Counted from the first letter of the stretch, positions 46,991 to 56,819 are shown. The stretch: DNA of 64,000 nt from Hyphomicrobiales bacterium (GCA_947455025.1 CANGLU010000005.1:1-64000); one strand, 5' to 3'. Notes: a model not told the origin generated them from the sequence alone. Program-made: numbers and translations.

Positions 46991-48169
46991 ATGCCCGACA
47001 ATCCTATTTTGATTGCGGGTGGCGGGATAGGCGGGCTCACGACGGCGCTTGCGCTTGCCCACATCGGGCAACCCTCCATTCTCATCGAACAGAGAACGCG
47101 TATCGACGAAGTGGGTGCGGGTATCCAGCTCTCACCCAATGCCTCGCGCATCCTCATGGAGCTTGGCCTTGGTCCTGCCTTGGCAAAGGTGGTTGCCGAA
47201 CCGCAAAGGCTGAAAATTCGTTCTGGAAAGTCTGGCAAACGTCTTGGCAGCATGCCGCTTGGCGAAGCGATGCAAAGCCGTTATGGCGCGCCCTACTGGA
47301 CGATCCATCGCGCGGATGTTCAAACAATTTTATTGGATGCGGTGCGCGGCAGCGACCATATCCGCTTGGCTTTCGGCCGGACGGTGGCGGCAATTGAAGA
47401 TAATTCGACCTCATCCGTTACGATCCGTTGCGATTCCCAATCAGCCAGCGAACGGGTCACAGGCAAAGCCTTAATCGGCGCCGATGGCATTTGGTCCAAT
47501 GTCGCCCGCCTCATGGGCGACCCATCAAAGCCGGAATTTCACCGCCACATTGCCTGGCGTGGCCTTGTGGCCAAGAAAGATTGGCCCGCAGATTTGGCCG
47601 CCGATGAAACAGGCCTCTGGCTTGGACCTGGTGCCCATCTTGTGCATTATCCCATTCGTCGTGGCGAATTTATCAATCTTGTCGCCGTCACATCCGACCC
47701 TGATAATCAGCCCGGCTGGTCACGCGCCGGCGAGCCTTCCGTCCTTCAAAAGCGCTTCGCTTCTTGGCATCCCGATGCCGTCCGCGCGATCAAGTCCGCG
47801 CAGGATTGGACCATCTGGTCCCTTTACGATCGTCCGCCCCGGACCACATGGACGGACAACCGTGTGGTGCTGTTAGGCGATGCGGCCCATCCCGTTCTAC
47901 CCTTCCTCGCACAAGGTGGCGCACTGGCCATTGAAGACGCGCATGTGTTGAGTAACACGCTTTCGCAAGACGCAGACAACCCAATGGATGCCTTTGCAGC
48001 CTATGCCGAAATCAGGAAGCAACGCAGCGCAAAAATTCAGGCTGCCGCACGGCGAAACGGCGATATCTATCACCTGCGATGGCCGTTCTCGATCGGGCGC
48101 GACCTGGCCATGTCGCGCATGGAATTAACGGACCATTATTCGTGGATCTATGAGTGGCGCGCTTCATGA
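46991..48169 (+). CDS. FAD-dependent aromatic monooxygenase (UbiH / salicylate hydroxylase type)
   Basis: A 392-residue class A flavoprotein monooxygenase with the FAD motif LIAGGGIGGLTTALAL (6-21), the DG motif in LIGADGIWSNVARL near 162, and the GDAAHPVLPFLAQGGALAIE block near 296. It hydroxylates an aromatic ring using NAD(P)H and oxygen; relatives act on salicylate, 3-hydroxybenzoate and quinones. The substrate is not determinable here. It follows the zinc-finger gene closely. Confidence 0.88.
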   Translation: MPDNPILIAGGGIGGLTTALALAHIGQPSILIEQRTRIDEVGAGIQLSPNASRILMELGLGPALAKVVAEPQRLKIRSGKSGKRLGSMPLGEAMQSRYGAPYWTIHRADVQTILLDAVRGSDHIRLAFGRTVAAIEDNSTSSVTIRCDSQSASERVTGKALIGADGIWSNVARLMGDPSKPEFHRHIAWRGLVAKKDWPADLAADETGLWLGPGAHLVHYPIRRGEFINLVAVTSDPDNQPGWSRAGEPSVLQKRFASWHPDAVRAIKSAQDWTIWSLYDRPPRTTWTDNRVVLLGDAAHPVLPFLAQGGALAIEDAHVLSNTLSQDADNPMDAFAAYAEIRKQRSAKIQAAARRNGDIYHLRWPFSIGRDLAMSRMELTDHYSWIYEWRAS

Positions 48170-48209
48170 AACGCGGCAACGACATCAAGCAGTTTAGAGG
48201 CTCAACACT

Positions 48210-49031
48210 ATGACGCTCGACCATGACAAGTCACACGCTTACCGGATAAAGCCGAATTCAAAAATCGATCTGGATTTAATTGACCCCAAAGAAACGGGTG
48301 CATTCGGTGATACCCAAGCAGCCCACGCCTATCTTGCAACAACAATCGAAGAGATCAACGTGTTGCAAGACCGGCTCTATGCGGAAGGCAAGCGTAGCCT
48401 GCTCGTAATCTTGCAAGGCATGGACACCAGCGGAAAGGACGGAACGGTTCGCGGTGTTTTCAATGCCACAGGGCCGATGGGCGTTACGGTGCAACCGTTT
48501 CGCAAGCCGTGCGGCGACGAGCTTATGCATGATTATCTTTGGCGTGCTCATCTCGCTGCCCCGCGCAAAGGCACGATCGGAATTTTTAACAGGTCTCATT
48601 ACGAAGACGTGTTGATTGCCAAAGTACGCAAACTTGCACCGAATAATGAAATCGAAAACCGGTACGAGCAAATCAACGCGTTTGAAAAAATGCTCGTGGA
48701 AAACGGAACTGTCATTCTAAAGTTCATGCTGCATATTTCAAAGGGTGAACAGGGCAAACGGTTGCAGGAACGTCTCGATCACCCGGACAAAAGATGGAAA
48801 TTTCAGGCCGCCGATCTCGATGATCGTCGAGACTGGAAAGACTATATCCACGCTTACGAAATCATGCTTGAGCGATGCTCACCCTCTTATGCACCGTGGC
48901 ATGTTATTCCTTCCGACCATAAATGGGCGCGCAACGCGGCCATTGCCGGCATCGTGTGCGAAGCGCTTCGTCAAATCGATCCGCAATATCCGCAGCCTGA
49001 TTGGAAGCCGGGTGATTTTGTGATCGATTGA
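48210..49031 (+). CDS. ppk2: Polyphosphate kinase 2 (PPK2)
   Basis: A 273-residue one-domain PPK2 that transfers phosphate between polyphosphate and nucleoside diphosphates. The Walker A-like LQGMDTSGKDGTVRGVF (69-85; D72, K76), the lid region GTIGIFNRSHYEDVLIAKVR (about 125-144), and the HAYEIMLERCSPSYAPWHVI block near 212 are characteristic. The length fits the short PPK2 subfamily. It is preceded by the monooxygenase and followed by a glutamate-synthase-like gene. Confidence 0.92.
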   Translation: MTLDHDKSHAYRIKPNSKIDLDLIDPKETGAFGDTQAAHAYLATTIEEINVLQDRLYAEGKRSLLVILQGMDTSGKDGTVRGVFNATGPMGVTVQPFRKPCGDELMHDYLWRAHLAAPRKGTIGIFNRSHYEDVLIAKVRKLAPNNEIENRYEQINAFEKMLVENGTVILKFMLHISKGEQGKRLQERLDHPDKRWKFQAADLDDRRDWKDYIHAYEIMLERCSPSYAPWHVIPSDHKWARNAAIAGIVCEALRQIDPQYPQPDWKPGDFVID

Positions 49032-49130
49032 CATCACTAAGTAACAATATTCATCGATTATCCGATATTAAGCTTGCACTTTGCGGCAAAACGGAAACGA
49101 TGGACGAAATTAATAAACGGGGGTGTGGGT

Positions 49131-50720
49131 ATGGTACGGTATACGACTTTTGCGTTGGTAACACTTGTAGCCATCGCCTGTTTATTCACCTACACGTTTC
49201 ACCCTCTGTTTGCGATTGGGTTTTGGATTTTCGCAACCCTATCGGCGGTTGGCGTTTATAATGTCATACAGACGAAGCACAGCATTTTAAGAAACTACCC
49301 TGTAATCGGACTTGTTCGTTTTTTCCTTGAAAGCACGCGCAAAGAAATGCGCCAATATTTCATTGAAAGCGACACGGATGGGACGCCGTTTAGCCGCAAT
49401 AAACGCTCGATCGTTTATCAACGCGCCAAAGTTCAACTCGATAAACGTCCCTTTGGTACGATCCTCGATGTCTATCAACCCGGCTTTGAATGGCTCGCCC
49501 ATTCTCTTTCGCCTAAACATCCCGATCCTGAATCGTTCCGCGTTACCATTGGTGGACCGGCTTGCAAGCAGCCATATGCCGCATCGGTTTTCAATATCTC
49601 GGCTATGAGCTTTGGTGCCTTGAGTGCTAACGCGATTAAGGCGTTAAATAAAGGCGCAAAGCTAGGCGGCTTTGCCCATGATACGGGTGAAGGAAGCATC
49701 TCCGTTCATCACCGTGAATTTGGTGGTGATTTGATCTGGGAACTCGGCTCTGGCTATTTTGGATGCCGTAATTCGGATGGCAGTTTTTCATCGGAAAAAT
49801 TTGCGGCGCAAGCCAAAGATCCACAGATCAAAATGATCGAAATCAAGTTAAGCCAAGGTGCAAAGCCTGGCCATGGTGGCGTGTTGCCGGGCGCAAAGGT
49901 AACCGCCGAAATTGCGGAAGCACGCGGCGTGCAAATTGGTGAAGATTGTGTTTCCCCTGCCTCGCATCCAGCATTTTCGAACCCGATCGGATTGATGAAT
50001 TTTATCACCCAATTACGGGAACTTTCTCACGGCAAACCAGTGGGCTTCAAGCTCTGCATCGGCGACAAAAATGAATTTCTTGCCATCACCAAAGCGATGA
50101 TTGAAACGGGTGTAACGCCTGATTTTATCGTGGTGGATGGTGCCGAAGGTGGAACAGGCGCGGCTCCGCTCGAATTTACCGATCACATCGGCATGCCGCT
50201 GCGCGATGGCTTGAGTTTTGTTCATTCAACGCTGACCGGGTTAGGGTTACGCGAAAACATTAAAATTGGTGCGGCCGGCAAAATTACATCCGCCTTTGAT
50301 ATGGTGCGTGTCATGGCGCTTGGTGCTGATTGGTGCAATGCAGCGCGTGGCTTTATGTTTGCGATTGGATGCATTCAATCGCAAAGCTGTCATACGGATC
50401 AATGCCCTGTCGGTGTAGCGACCCAAGACAAGCTCAGACAACGTGCTTTGATCGTGCCTGATAAAGCGGAACGGGTTGCCAATTTCCACAAAAACACGTT
50501 GCACGCGCTTGCCGAAGTAATCGGCGCTTCGGGGCTAATGCACCCTTCCGACATTCGCGCTTCGCAATTGCATCGCCGGATTAGCCCAACGCAAACGATG
50601 AATTTTGCCGAGCTTTACCCCGTCATGGGCAAAGGCGAGTTATTGTCCGGAAGTGGCGATCACGAATTGCACAAGCAATGGAAATTGGCGTCTGCAGAAC
50701 AGTTCAATTCGGTGGCTTAA
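49131..50720 (+). CDS. Membrane-anchored FMN-binding glutamate-synthase-domain protein
   Basis: A 529-residue protein with two N-terminal membrane helices (about 5-21 and 25-44) and a glutamate-synthase-like FMN domain: ISAMSFGALSANAIKALNKG near 163, HDTGEGSISVHHREFGGDLI (about 185-204), DGAEGGTGAAPLEFTDHIG near 342, and cysteines C414, C420 and C425 (CIQSQSCHTDQCPVG) that fit a [3Fe-4S] cluster. It lacks the glutaminase domain of GltB, so it is a stand-alone family member with unknown donor. I use the ATG at 49131 behind GGGGGTG. Confidence 0.88.
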   Translation: MVRYTTFALVTLVAIACLFTYTFHPLFAIGFWIFATLSAVGVYNVIQTKHSILRNYPVIGLVRFFLESTRKEMRQYFIESDTDGTPFSRNKRSIVYQRAKVQLDKRPFGTILDVYQPGFEWLAHSLSPKHPDPESFRVTIGGPACKQPYAASVFNISAMSFGALSANAIKALNKGAKLGGFAHDTGEGSISVHHREFGGDLIWELGSGYFGCRNSDGSFSSEKFAAQAKDPQIKMIEIKLSQGAKPGHGGVLPGAKVTAEIAEARGVQIGEDCVSPASHPAFSNPIGLMNFITQLRELSHGKPVGFKLCIGDKNEFLAITKAMIETGVTPDFIVVDGAEGGTGAAPLEFTDHIGMPLRDGLSFVHSTLTGLGLRENIKIGAAGKITSAFDMVRVMALGADWCNAARGFMFAIGCIQSQSCHTDQCPVGVATQDKLRQRALIVPDKAERVANFHKNTLHALAEVIGASGLMHPSDIRASQLHRRISPTQTMNFAELYPVMGKGELLSGSGDHELHKQWKLASAEQFNSVA

Positions 50721-51841
50721 GCTTTTTTACGCCACACCAAAATGCTGCTTGTGACGTAATTAAAGACCGCGCCTGTCAGCGCTCCCGCAAGGCCTGCGAC
50801 CCACCACTCCTGCCCCTCTGAGAAGATCAAGCGGGCCAAGCCAACATTGGCGACAACGCCAATGCTGCAACTTGCGGCAAACAACAAAAAGCCCGGCACC
50901 AAGGACCAACCCGTAATCCGGCGGTCGCGATAAGTCAGGCCATTGTTCAAAAGAAAATTGCTCATCATCGCAATGAAGGTCGCCGTTGTTTGCGAAATAT
51001 CAAATCCGTAGCTCGGAAAATTCGCCAACATTAATTTCAGCGAAAGAAGATGCACAACCACACCCGAGGCACCAACGAGGCCGAACAAGAAAAAGCGCAC
51101 AGGCACCAAACGACCCGTAAGATGATGCAGCAGAAAACCCAAATAGTCGAAAGCAACCCGCGCATCGAGCTTGCTTTCACCGTGTTGACGTTCACGGAAA
51201 ACGTAAGGCGTTTCACGGATGCTGAGCGGCTTATCGGCCGTCGCCAATAGATCGGCCAAAATTTTAAACCCTTCCGTCGCAAGCTTAGGAGCGGCCTGCT
51301 CGACAATTTCGCGGCGGACCATAAAGAAACCACTCATCGGATCTTTGACATCGGCTTTAATTACAAGGCGCGATAGGAAACGGCCAAAATCGCTGACCAA
51401 ACTCCGTTGTCCGCTCAAGCCTGTGATGGATGCCCCTTCACGCTCACGCGTAGCAATCACAAGATCGACACCTTGCGCCCGAATAAGCGCTAACATGCGC
51501 ACCAGAACGCGCTCATCATGTTGCAAGTCACCATCCATCACGGCGACATAGCGCGCACTCGATGAAAGCATTCCCTCGATGGAGGCACCCGATAGGCCAC
51601 GGCGGCCAACGCGCCTTATGCAGCGCACGCGCGGATCTTTCGCAGCAATGGCCTTTACCTGTTCAGCTGTTCCGTCAGGCGAATTATCGTCAACGAAAAT
51701 CAGCTCCCAGGAATCATCCTCAAACGCGGCTTCAACCAATTGAACAAGGGGAACAATATTCGCCGCTTCCTTAAACACGGGAACAACGATGGAAAGCTCG
51801 GGCGCTTTCGCTTTATTCTCTAAACTCTGTTGCACAGCCAT
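50717..51841 (-). CDS. Glycosyltransferase family 2 (dolichol-phosphate-mannose-synthase type) fused to a GtrA domain
   Basis: A 374-residue two-part protein: an N-terminal GT2 catalytic domain (SIVVPVFKEAANIVPLVQLV at about 17-36; FVDDNSPDGTAEQV near 49; the VAVMDGDLQHDE metal motif near 98), and a C-terminal GtrA-like four-helix membrane domain (about 240-374). It should move a sugar onto polyprenyl phosphate at the inner membrane and help flip it. The sugar and final glycan are unknown. It is 15 bp downstream of the KamA-family gene on the same strand. Confidence 0.9.
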   Translation of the reverse strand: MAVQQSLENKAKAPELSIVVPVFKEAANIVPLVQLVEAAFEDDSWELIFVDDNSPDGTAEQVKAIAAKDPRVRCIRRVGRRGLSGASIEGMLSSSARYVAVMDGDLQHDERVLVRMLALIRAQGVDLVIATREREGASITGLSGQRSLVSDFGRFLSRLVIKADVKDPMSGFFMVRREIVEQAAPKLATEGFKILADLLATADKPLSIRETPYVFRERQHGESKLDARVAFDYLGFLLHHLTGRLVPVRFFLFGLVGASGVVVHLLSLKLMLANFPSYGFDISQTTATFIAMMSNFLLNNGLTYRDRRITGWSLVPGFLLFAASCSIGVVANVGLARLIFSEGQEWWVAGLAGALTGAVFNYVTSSILVWRKKA

Positions 51842-51856
51842 CGCTTCGCTACCCCG

Positions 51857-52909
51857 TCAAACCTTGTCCGTACCCGGTGGGTAATGATGCGTATAGCCTT
51901 GCCAGTCGGTGATGCGCCAGCCCTCCCCCTCGATTTCACACGAAAGCGGCGCAACGGGGACTTTGCCATGCCCGCCCGGCAAATCGATCACATAAGTGGG
52001 TTGAGCAAGACCTGACAGCCGCCCGCGCAGCTGATCAATGAGGGATTTGCCCTCCGCTAAGGACGTCCGCCAATGGGCAGTACCGGGCGCTAAATCGCCA
52101 TGGTGCAGATAATACGGCTTCACGCCCGCCTCGACGAAACTGCGCATCAGCTCGACAAGCGTTGCCGCATCATTATTGACACCGTTCAGCAATACCGTCT
52201 GGCTGATCAGGTGAATTCCTGCACGTGAGAGCCGCTCAATGGCCTGGTGGGCCTCCGGCGTCAGCTCACGAACATGATTGGCGTGGATCGCCAACCAAAC
52301 CGACTTGCCCGCAGGCTTAAGCGCCGATGCCAATTCATCCGTCACGGTTTCCGGCATGACGACGGGTACCCGCGTATGCCAGCGAATAATCTTAATATGG
52401 GGAATGGCGGATAACCGCTCGCCGATGGCTTTCAACCGCCGGGCCGAGAGAATAAGCGGATCGCCACCCGTGATCACCACTTCCCAAATTTCCGGATGGG
52501 TCGACAAATAGGAAAAGGCACGGTCAAGCGCTGCCTCGGACAGCATCTCGCCTTTATCGGGCCCAACGCTCTCCCGCCGAAAGCAAAAGCGGCAATAGAC
52601 GGGGCAAATATGAACGAGCTTCAACAGCGCCCGGTCCGGATAGCGATGCACAATGCCCTCAACGGGGCTGTGCACCTCGTCCCCGATCGGATCGGATAGC
52701 TCGTTTGGCAAAACATCCAATTCACGCGCATCGGGTAAAAATTGTTTTGCAATCGGGTCATGTGGGTCGTGCGGATCGATCAACCGCGCCATCGCGTCGG
52801 TCAGACCGATGGCATAGTGCTCGGCAACCGGCGCAAGCTTCTCCCGATCGGTTTCTGGCACGAGCCCGTATCCGATTAAATCATCAAGAGAACGCAGGAT
52901 TTTCGACAA
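51857..52909 (-). CDS. KamA/EpmB-family radical SAM aminomutase (lysine 2,3-aminomutase-like)
   Basis: A 350-residue radical SAM, PLP-dependent enzyme. The 4Fe-4S ligands are C102, C106 and C109 (CPVYCRFC), the SAM-binding VVITGGDPL lies near 145, and the PLP lysine is probably K316 in PGGHGKVPV. Related enzymes make beta-lysine, including for modification of elongation factor P (EpmB). No efp or epmA gene is in the window, so the role is open. The start is a TTG at 52909. It lies next to the GtrB-GtrA glycosyltransferase. Confidence 0.88.
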   Translation of the reverse strand: MSKILRSLDDLIGYGLVPETDREKLAPVAEHYAIGLTDAMARLIDPHDPHDPIAKQFLPDARELDVLPNELSDPIGDEVHSPVEGIVHRYPDRALLKLVHICPVYCRFCFRRESVGPDKGEMLSEAALDRAFSYLSTHPEIWEVVITGGDPLILSARRLKAIGERLSAIPHIKIIRWHTRVPVVMPETVTDELASALKPAGKSVWLAIHANHVRELTPEAHQAIERLSRAGIHLISQTVLLNGVNNDAATLVELMRSFVEAGVKPYYLHHGDLAPGTAHWRTSLAEGKSLIDQLRGRLSGLAQPTYVIDLPGGHGKVPVAPLSCEIEGEGWRITDWQGYTHHYPPGTDKV

Positions 52910-52936
52910 AATTAGGACAAGACCTCATTCAAGAGA

Positions 52937-53023
52937 TGGTGCGGACAGCGGGAGTCGAACCCGCACAGTATCACTACCGAGGGATTTTAAGTCCCTTGCG
53001 TCTACCAGTTTCGCCATGTCCGC
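52937..53023 (-). tRNA. tRNA-Leu (anticodon TAA), 87 nt with encoded CCA
   Basis: On the minus strand the acceptor GCGGACA pairs with TGTCCGC, the anticodon stem AGGGA/TCCCT encloses CTTAAAA with anticodon TAA, there is a long variable arm (CGGTAGTGATACTG, typical of Leu), and a GTTCGACTC T-loop region, ending ACCA. It stands alone between the KamA-family gene and gpt. Confidence 0.97.
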
Positions 53024-53119
53024 CGATCATGGTCAGGCCGTCGATTCAGACAGCGACAGAGGGTTACAGAAGCACTGGCAGCCGTGCAAGCCCCCTAGCC
53101 CCATGCTTTTCGCTTAACC

Positions 53120-53623
53120 TTACCCTTTATGTCCATCCGCAATCGGCGCCTGATAGGCAAGACCCATGTCCCACGGGAAATAAATCCACGTATCCTGCGA
53201 TACCTCGGTAATGAAGGTGTCCACCAAAGGTCTGCCGAGCGGTTTGGCATAAACGGTCGCAAAATGCGCGTCGGGCAAGATATCCCGCACAATCCGTGCC
53301 GTCTTGCCGGTATCGACCAGATCGTCAATGACCAAAATTCCCTTGCCGCCCTTCTCGCCCTTGGCGATGACGTCATCGGCAATCCGCTTCAGGACCATTA
53401 ACTCGCCTTGATTGGTGTAGTCGTGATAGCTCGCGATGCAGATCGTCTCGATGACGCGAACGCCCAATTCGCGGGAGACGACGGCGGCGGGTACTAGTCC
53501 GCCACGCGTGATGCAAATAATCGATGAGAAGGGTCCAGACGATGCCAGGCGCCAAGCGAGCGCCCGCGCATCACGGTGAAATTGGTCCCACGAAACCGGA
53601 AAAGCTTTCTGTGCCTGGCTCAT
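53120..53623 (-). CDS. gpt: Xanthine (guanine) phosphoribosyltransferase Gpt
   Basis: A 167-residue purine salvage phosphoribosyltransferase of the Gpt type. It carries the PRPP-binding motif [15 protein letters not shown] (98-112) and the substrate loop region [17 protein letters not shown] (39-55). It forms xanthosine or guanosine monophosphate from the free base and PRPP. It is 7 bp downstream of the CinA-like gene on the same strand, suggesting co-transcription. Confidence 0.92.
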   Translation of the reverse strand: MSQAQKAFPVSWDQFHRDARALAWRLASSGPFSSIICITRGGLVPAAVVSRELGVRVIETICIASYHDYTNQGELMVLKRIADDVIAKGEKGGKGILVIDDLVDTGKTARIVRDILPDAHFATVYAKPLGRPLVDTFITEVSQDTWIYFPWDMGLAYQAPIADGHKG

Positions 53624-53630
53624 CGTTCAC

Positions 53631-54386
53631 TCACATTGCGTTGGATTTAAGTTGAGAAATGAGGTCAGAAACCGCCTTTTTGGCGTTTTCCAATAGGGTC
53701 TCGTCCCGCGAGCGCAGGACGATTTGATTGATAAAGCGCTGGCCATCAAAATGCGGATAGGAACCGATAATCACCCCCGCATGCGCCTTTTGCACCTCGC
53801 CTAAGCCGGTTGCATAGGCGCCTTCCGGCAAGCCGCCGGAGTCAATCGATACGGACACCATAGTCTTGCCCACTTTGAGCTTGGGCATAACCCCTTCGAG
53901 CATGGCTTGCATAATGGCTGGCACGCCCGCCATCACGATGACATTTCCCGCCATAAAGCCCGGCGCTTTCGAAATCGGGTTTTCGATCAGTTCAGCGCCA
54001 TGCGGGATGCGCGCCATGCGGAGCCGCGCCTCGTTTAAATCATCCGGATTGGCGTAGCGCTCTTTGAGCATCGCCACCGCCCGTGGATCATGGGAAATAT
54101 CCACCCCAAGCGCCTTGGCGACACAATCGGCCGTAATATCGTCATGGGTTGGGCCAATGCCGCCGGTTGTAAACAGATAGGTGTTGCGATGGCGGAGCGC
54201 ATTCACCGCCTCGATGATCGCTGACTCATCGTCGGAAACCACCCGAACTTCTCGCAAATCGATGCCGACAGCGGTCAAATATTCGGCGATATAGCCAATA
54301 TTCTTGTCTTTTGTTCGGCCTGAGAGGATCTCGTCACCGATTACCAGCAACGCAGCCGTTACCCTGTCTGGACTAGTCGACGCCAT
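53631..54386 (-). CDS. CinA-like / MoaB-MogA-fold molybdopterin-binding protein
   Basis: A 251-residue competence/damage-inducible protein A-like domain: LLVIGDEILSGRTKDKNIGY (13-32), TTGGIGPTHDDITADCVAKA (about 72-91) and the MAGVPAIMQAMLEG block near 154. The fold resembles molybdopterin-binding MoaB/MogA, but members are usually involved in nucleotide pyrophosphate or nicotinamide handling, so the activity is uncertain. I use the ATG at 54386 (MASTSPDRV) behind GAGGG. gpt follows. Confidence 0.85.
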   Translation of the reverse strand: MASTSPDRVTAALLVIGDEILSGRTKDKNIGYIAEYLTAVGIDLREVRVVSDDESAIIEAVNALRHRNTYLFTTGGIGPTHDDITADCVAKALGVDISHDPRAVAMLKERYANPDDLNEARLRMARIPHGAELIENPISKAPGFMAGNVIVMAGVPAIMQAMLEGVMPKLKVGKTMVSVSIDSGGLPEGAYATGLGEVQKAHAGVIIGSYPHFDGQRFINQIVLRSRDETLLENAKKAVSDLISQLKSNAM

Positions 54387-54581
54387 CGGTGATCCCTCAT
54401 CTACCCTGTAGCGTTTTCTATAGCCCACAAAGGCAAAGGCTCAAGCAAAACCGGCGGGCCATGCACCGAGAAATAAGGGCAACCTATAATTTATTGTCCC
54501 AAGATTGGACGAAAAGCTTGCAATGGCAGCTTGTTTAAATCATTTCTGGATCGTCACCCCATCGTCACAGAAACGGATCCG

Positions 54582-55421
54582 ATGACTTTCGTTGAAGCCA
54601 CCCATGCAACCCGCCGTCGCCCCGGCGAAATCAAGCTTTTTGGGGCTGACGCGTTTGCCGCCATGCGAAAAGCTGGAAAATTGACCGCCGAGGCGCTCGA
54701 TTTGATGGTGGATCTGGTGAAGCCCGGCGTTACTACCGATTATCTGGACAAAATCGCGTTTGAATTCGCGATGGACCACAACGCCTATCCGGCACCGCTA
54801 AACTATCGCGGCTTTACGCGCGGCATCTGCACTTCCATCAACCATGTCGTGTGTCACGGCATCCCCAATGATAAGCCTTTGCGCGACGGCGACATCGTCA
54901 ATATCGATATTACGCTTGTCGTCGATGGCTGGCACGGCGATTCAAGCCGGATGTATGGTGTGGGCGAAGTGCCACGGCGCGCCGAGCGGCTTGTTGATAT
55001 TACCTATGAATGTTTGATGCGCGGCATCGCAGCGGTGAAGCCCGGTGGAACGACAGGCGATATCGGCTATGCGATCCAATCTTACGCGGAATCGGAGCGT
55101 TGCTCGGTCGTGCGCGATTTTTGCGGGCATGGCTTGGGACAACTCTTCCATGACGAGCCGAATATTCTGCACTATGGCCGCAGAGGCGATGGCGTTCAGC
55201 TCAAACCCGGCATGTTGTTTACGATCGAACCCATGATCAATTTAGGCCGCCCGGAAGTCAAAGTATTGGGTGATGGGTGGACAGCTGTCACAAGAGACAG
55301 ATCGCTTTCGGCCCAATTTGAACATACGATCGGCGTCACGGAGACGGGGTGTGAGATTTTCACGCTCTCGCCGAAGGGTCTCGATAAGCCGCCATTGGGT
55401 CAGGGCCCTACAGAGGAATAA
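54582..55421 (+). CDS. map: Type I methionine aminopeptidase Map
   Basis: It removes the N-terminal methionine from nascent proteins with a two-metal site. The 279-residue product (from the ATG at 54582, MTFVEATHATRR) has the metal ligand region VNIDITLVVDGWHGDSSRMY (about 107-126, two Asp), HGLGQLFHDEPNI near 186, FTIEPMINLG near 217 and AQFEHTIGVT near 249. A TTG 17 codons upstream (54531) is an alternative start. The length is slightly above the usual 260. It is followed by radC after 3 bp. Confidence 0.93.
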   Translation: MTFVEATHATRRRPGEIKLFGADAFAAMRKAGKLTAEALDLMVDLVKPGVTTDYLDKIAFEFAMDHNAYPAPLNYRGFTRGICTSINHVVCHGIPNDKPLRDGDIVNIDITLVVDGWHGDSSRMYGVGEVPRRAERLVDITYECLMRGIAAVKPGGTTGDIGYAIQSYAESERCSVVRDFCGHGLGQLFHDEPNILHYGRRGDGVQLKPGMLFTIEPMINLGRPEVKVLGDGWTAVTRDRSLSAQFEHTIGVTETGCEIFTLSPKGLDKPPLGQGPTEE

Positions 55422-55424
55422 CAC

Positions 55425-56138
55425 ATGGCTGCATCCAATCCCCCTGACGGTGATAAAACAGTCAGGGAGGATCATGCAGCCGGACACCGCCATAGGTTGC
55501 GAGAGCGCTTTTCTCGCGCGGGTGTATCGGCCCTTCAAAACTATGAATTACTGGAACTTCTTCTGTTTCGCACCATACCAAGGCGCGACGTTAAGCCCCT
55601 AGCCAAACAGCTCATCGCCGAATTTGGCTCTGTCGCCGAAGTGCTGGGCGCACCTTATGCCAGGCTTTACGGGTTTGATGGAATTGGGGAAGCCACCGCC
55701 ATCGATTTCAAAATCATTGAAGCCGCAGGCCGCGAGCTGGCCCGTGGCGAAATCAAAAAACGAACCATTCTTGGATCATGGTCCTCCGTTATTGATTATT
55801 GCCGCGCCTCCATGGCATTTGAATCGCGTGAAATTTTTCGCATTTTATTTTTGGATAAACGCAACGGCCTAATTGCCGATGAAGTCCAACAAACGGGGAC
55901 CGTTGATCACACTCCTGTATATCCCCGCGAAGTCGTCAAACGCGCGCTCGAATTATCGGCAACAGCGGTTATTCTGGTTCACAATCACCCGTCGGGCGAT
56001 CCGACACCGTCTCATGCCGATATCGCGATGACACGCCAGATTGTCGATGCTGGAAAGCCCCTCGGCGTCTTGGTACACGACCACATCATCATTGGTCGCA
56101 ACGGCCATTCGAGCCTCAAGGGGCAAGGCTTGATTTGA
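55425..56138 (+). CDS. radC: RadC/JAMM-domain protein
   Basis: A 237-residue RadC-like protein with the C-terminal JAMM metalloprotease-type motif [14 protein letters not shown] (H186, H188, D199) and an N-terminal helix-hairpin-helix (about 45-100). RadC was once linked to recombination repair, but its real function is unsettled. It starts 3 bp after map, with TACAGAGGAATAACACATGG giving a good ribosome site. A short operon map-radC is likely. Confidence 0.92.
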   Translation: MAASNPPDGDKTVREDHAAGHRHRLRERFSRAGVSALQNYELLELLLFRTIPRRDVKPLAKQLIAEFGSVAEVLGAPYARLYGFDGIGEATAIDFKIIEAAGRELARGEIKKRTILGSWSSVIDYCRASMAFESREIFRILFLDKRNGLIADEVQQTGTVDHTPVYPREVVKRALELSATAVILVHNHPSGDPTPSHADIAMTRQIVDAGKPLGVLVHDHIIIGRNGHSSLKGQGLI

Positions 56139-56146
56139 AGGTATCG

Positions 56147-56749
56147 TCAGAAAATATGCGACGCGCCAGTTAATACGGCGACGATAAAGCCATAGGAAAA
56201 GGCGACGCCCATCAAGCCGATGGCGAACCCGATCAACGTCAAATAGCCATCCCGTTCAACAAGGCCGAGACCCATCAAGCAAAGCGCGATGCCGATAGGA
56301 ATTTGCCCAATGACAGGCAGCGCGAATACAAGTCCGAGCGATAAAATCAATAACCCTAAGCCGAGCACCCGCCAGCTTGCGGCATGATCAAACAACGACA
56401 AACGAGGTCGCGCTAACTTTTCGATCCAACGCACCCATGGCATTGCCGTATCAACGGCCTTTGCGACATCCTGTCGGGCAATTGAATTCTTAAGGACCGT
56501 AGACGGCAACCACGGCGCCGCGCGTCCAAAGATCAATTGCAATGAAATGGCGATCATTAAAAACCCGCTCACCAAGGCAATAGGAGGCGGCATGGGAAGG
56601 CTATTGGGCAGGCCTAGGATCACAATTAAGAGGGAAAACCCACGCGCACCCAACGCGTCTACAATTTGGCGAACAGTAATCCGATCGCCCTCGCCGTCTT
56701 TGGCGATTTTGGCGAGCAAGGAAGAAATGCGGGGCGGATGAGCGGACAT
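56147..56749 (-). CDS. ExoD-like exopolysaccharide-associated membrane protein
   Basis: A 200-residue ExoD-family protein from the ATG at 56749 (MSAHPPRISSLLAKIAKDGE). The soluble N-terminal part includes ITVRQIVDALGARGFSLLIV and is followed by membrane segments (about 35-70, 115-160 and 175-195). ExoD is linked to exopolysaccharide production and alkali tolerance in Rhizobium; its biochemistry is unclear. It lies downstream of the photolyase gene on the same strand with a 70 bp gap. Confidence 0.85.
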   Translation of the reverse strand: MSAHPPRISSLLAKIAKDGEGDRITVRQIVDALGARGFSLLIVILGLPNSLPMPPPIALVSGFLMIAISLQLIFGRAAPWLPSTVLKNSIARQDVAKAVDTAMPWVRWIEKLARPRLSLFDHAASWRVLGLGLLILSLGLVFALPVIGQIPIGIALCLMGLGLVERDGYLTLIGFAIGLMGVAFSYGFIVAVLTGASHIF

Positions 56750-56819
56750 GACCAATGGATTTCCTATCGCGGCGAGCCTTAGCAAATGAGTCCGTAAAGC
56801 GATAGATGGCAAAATCACT

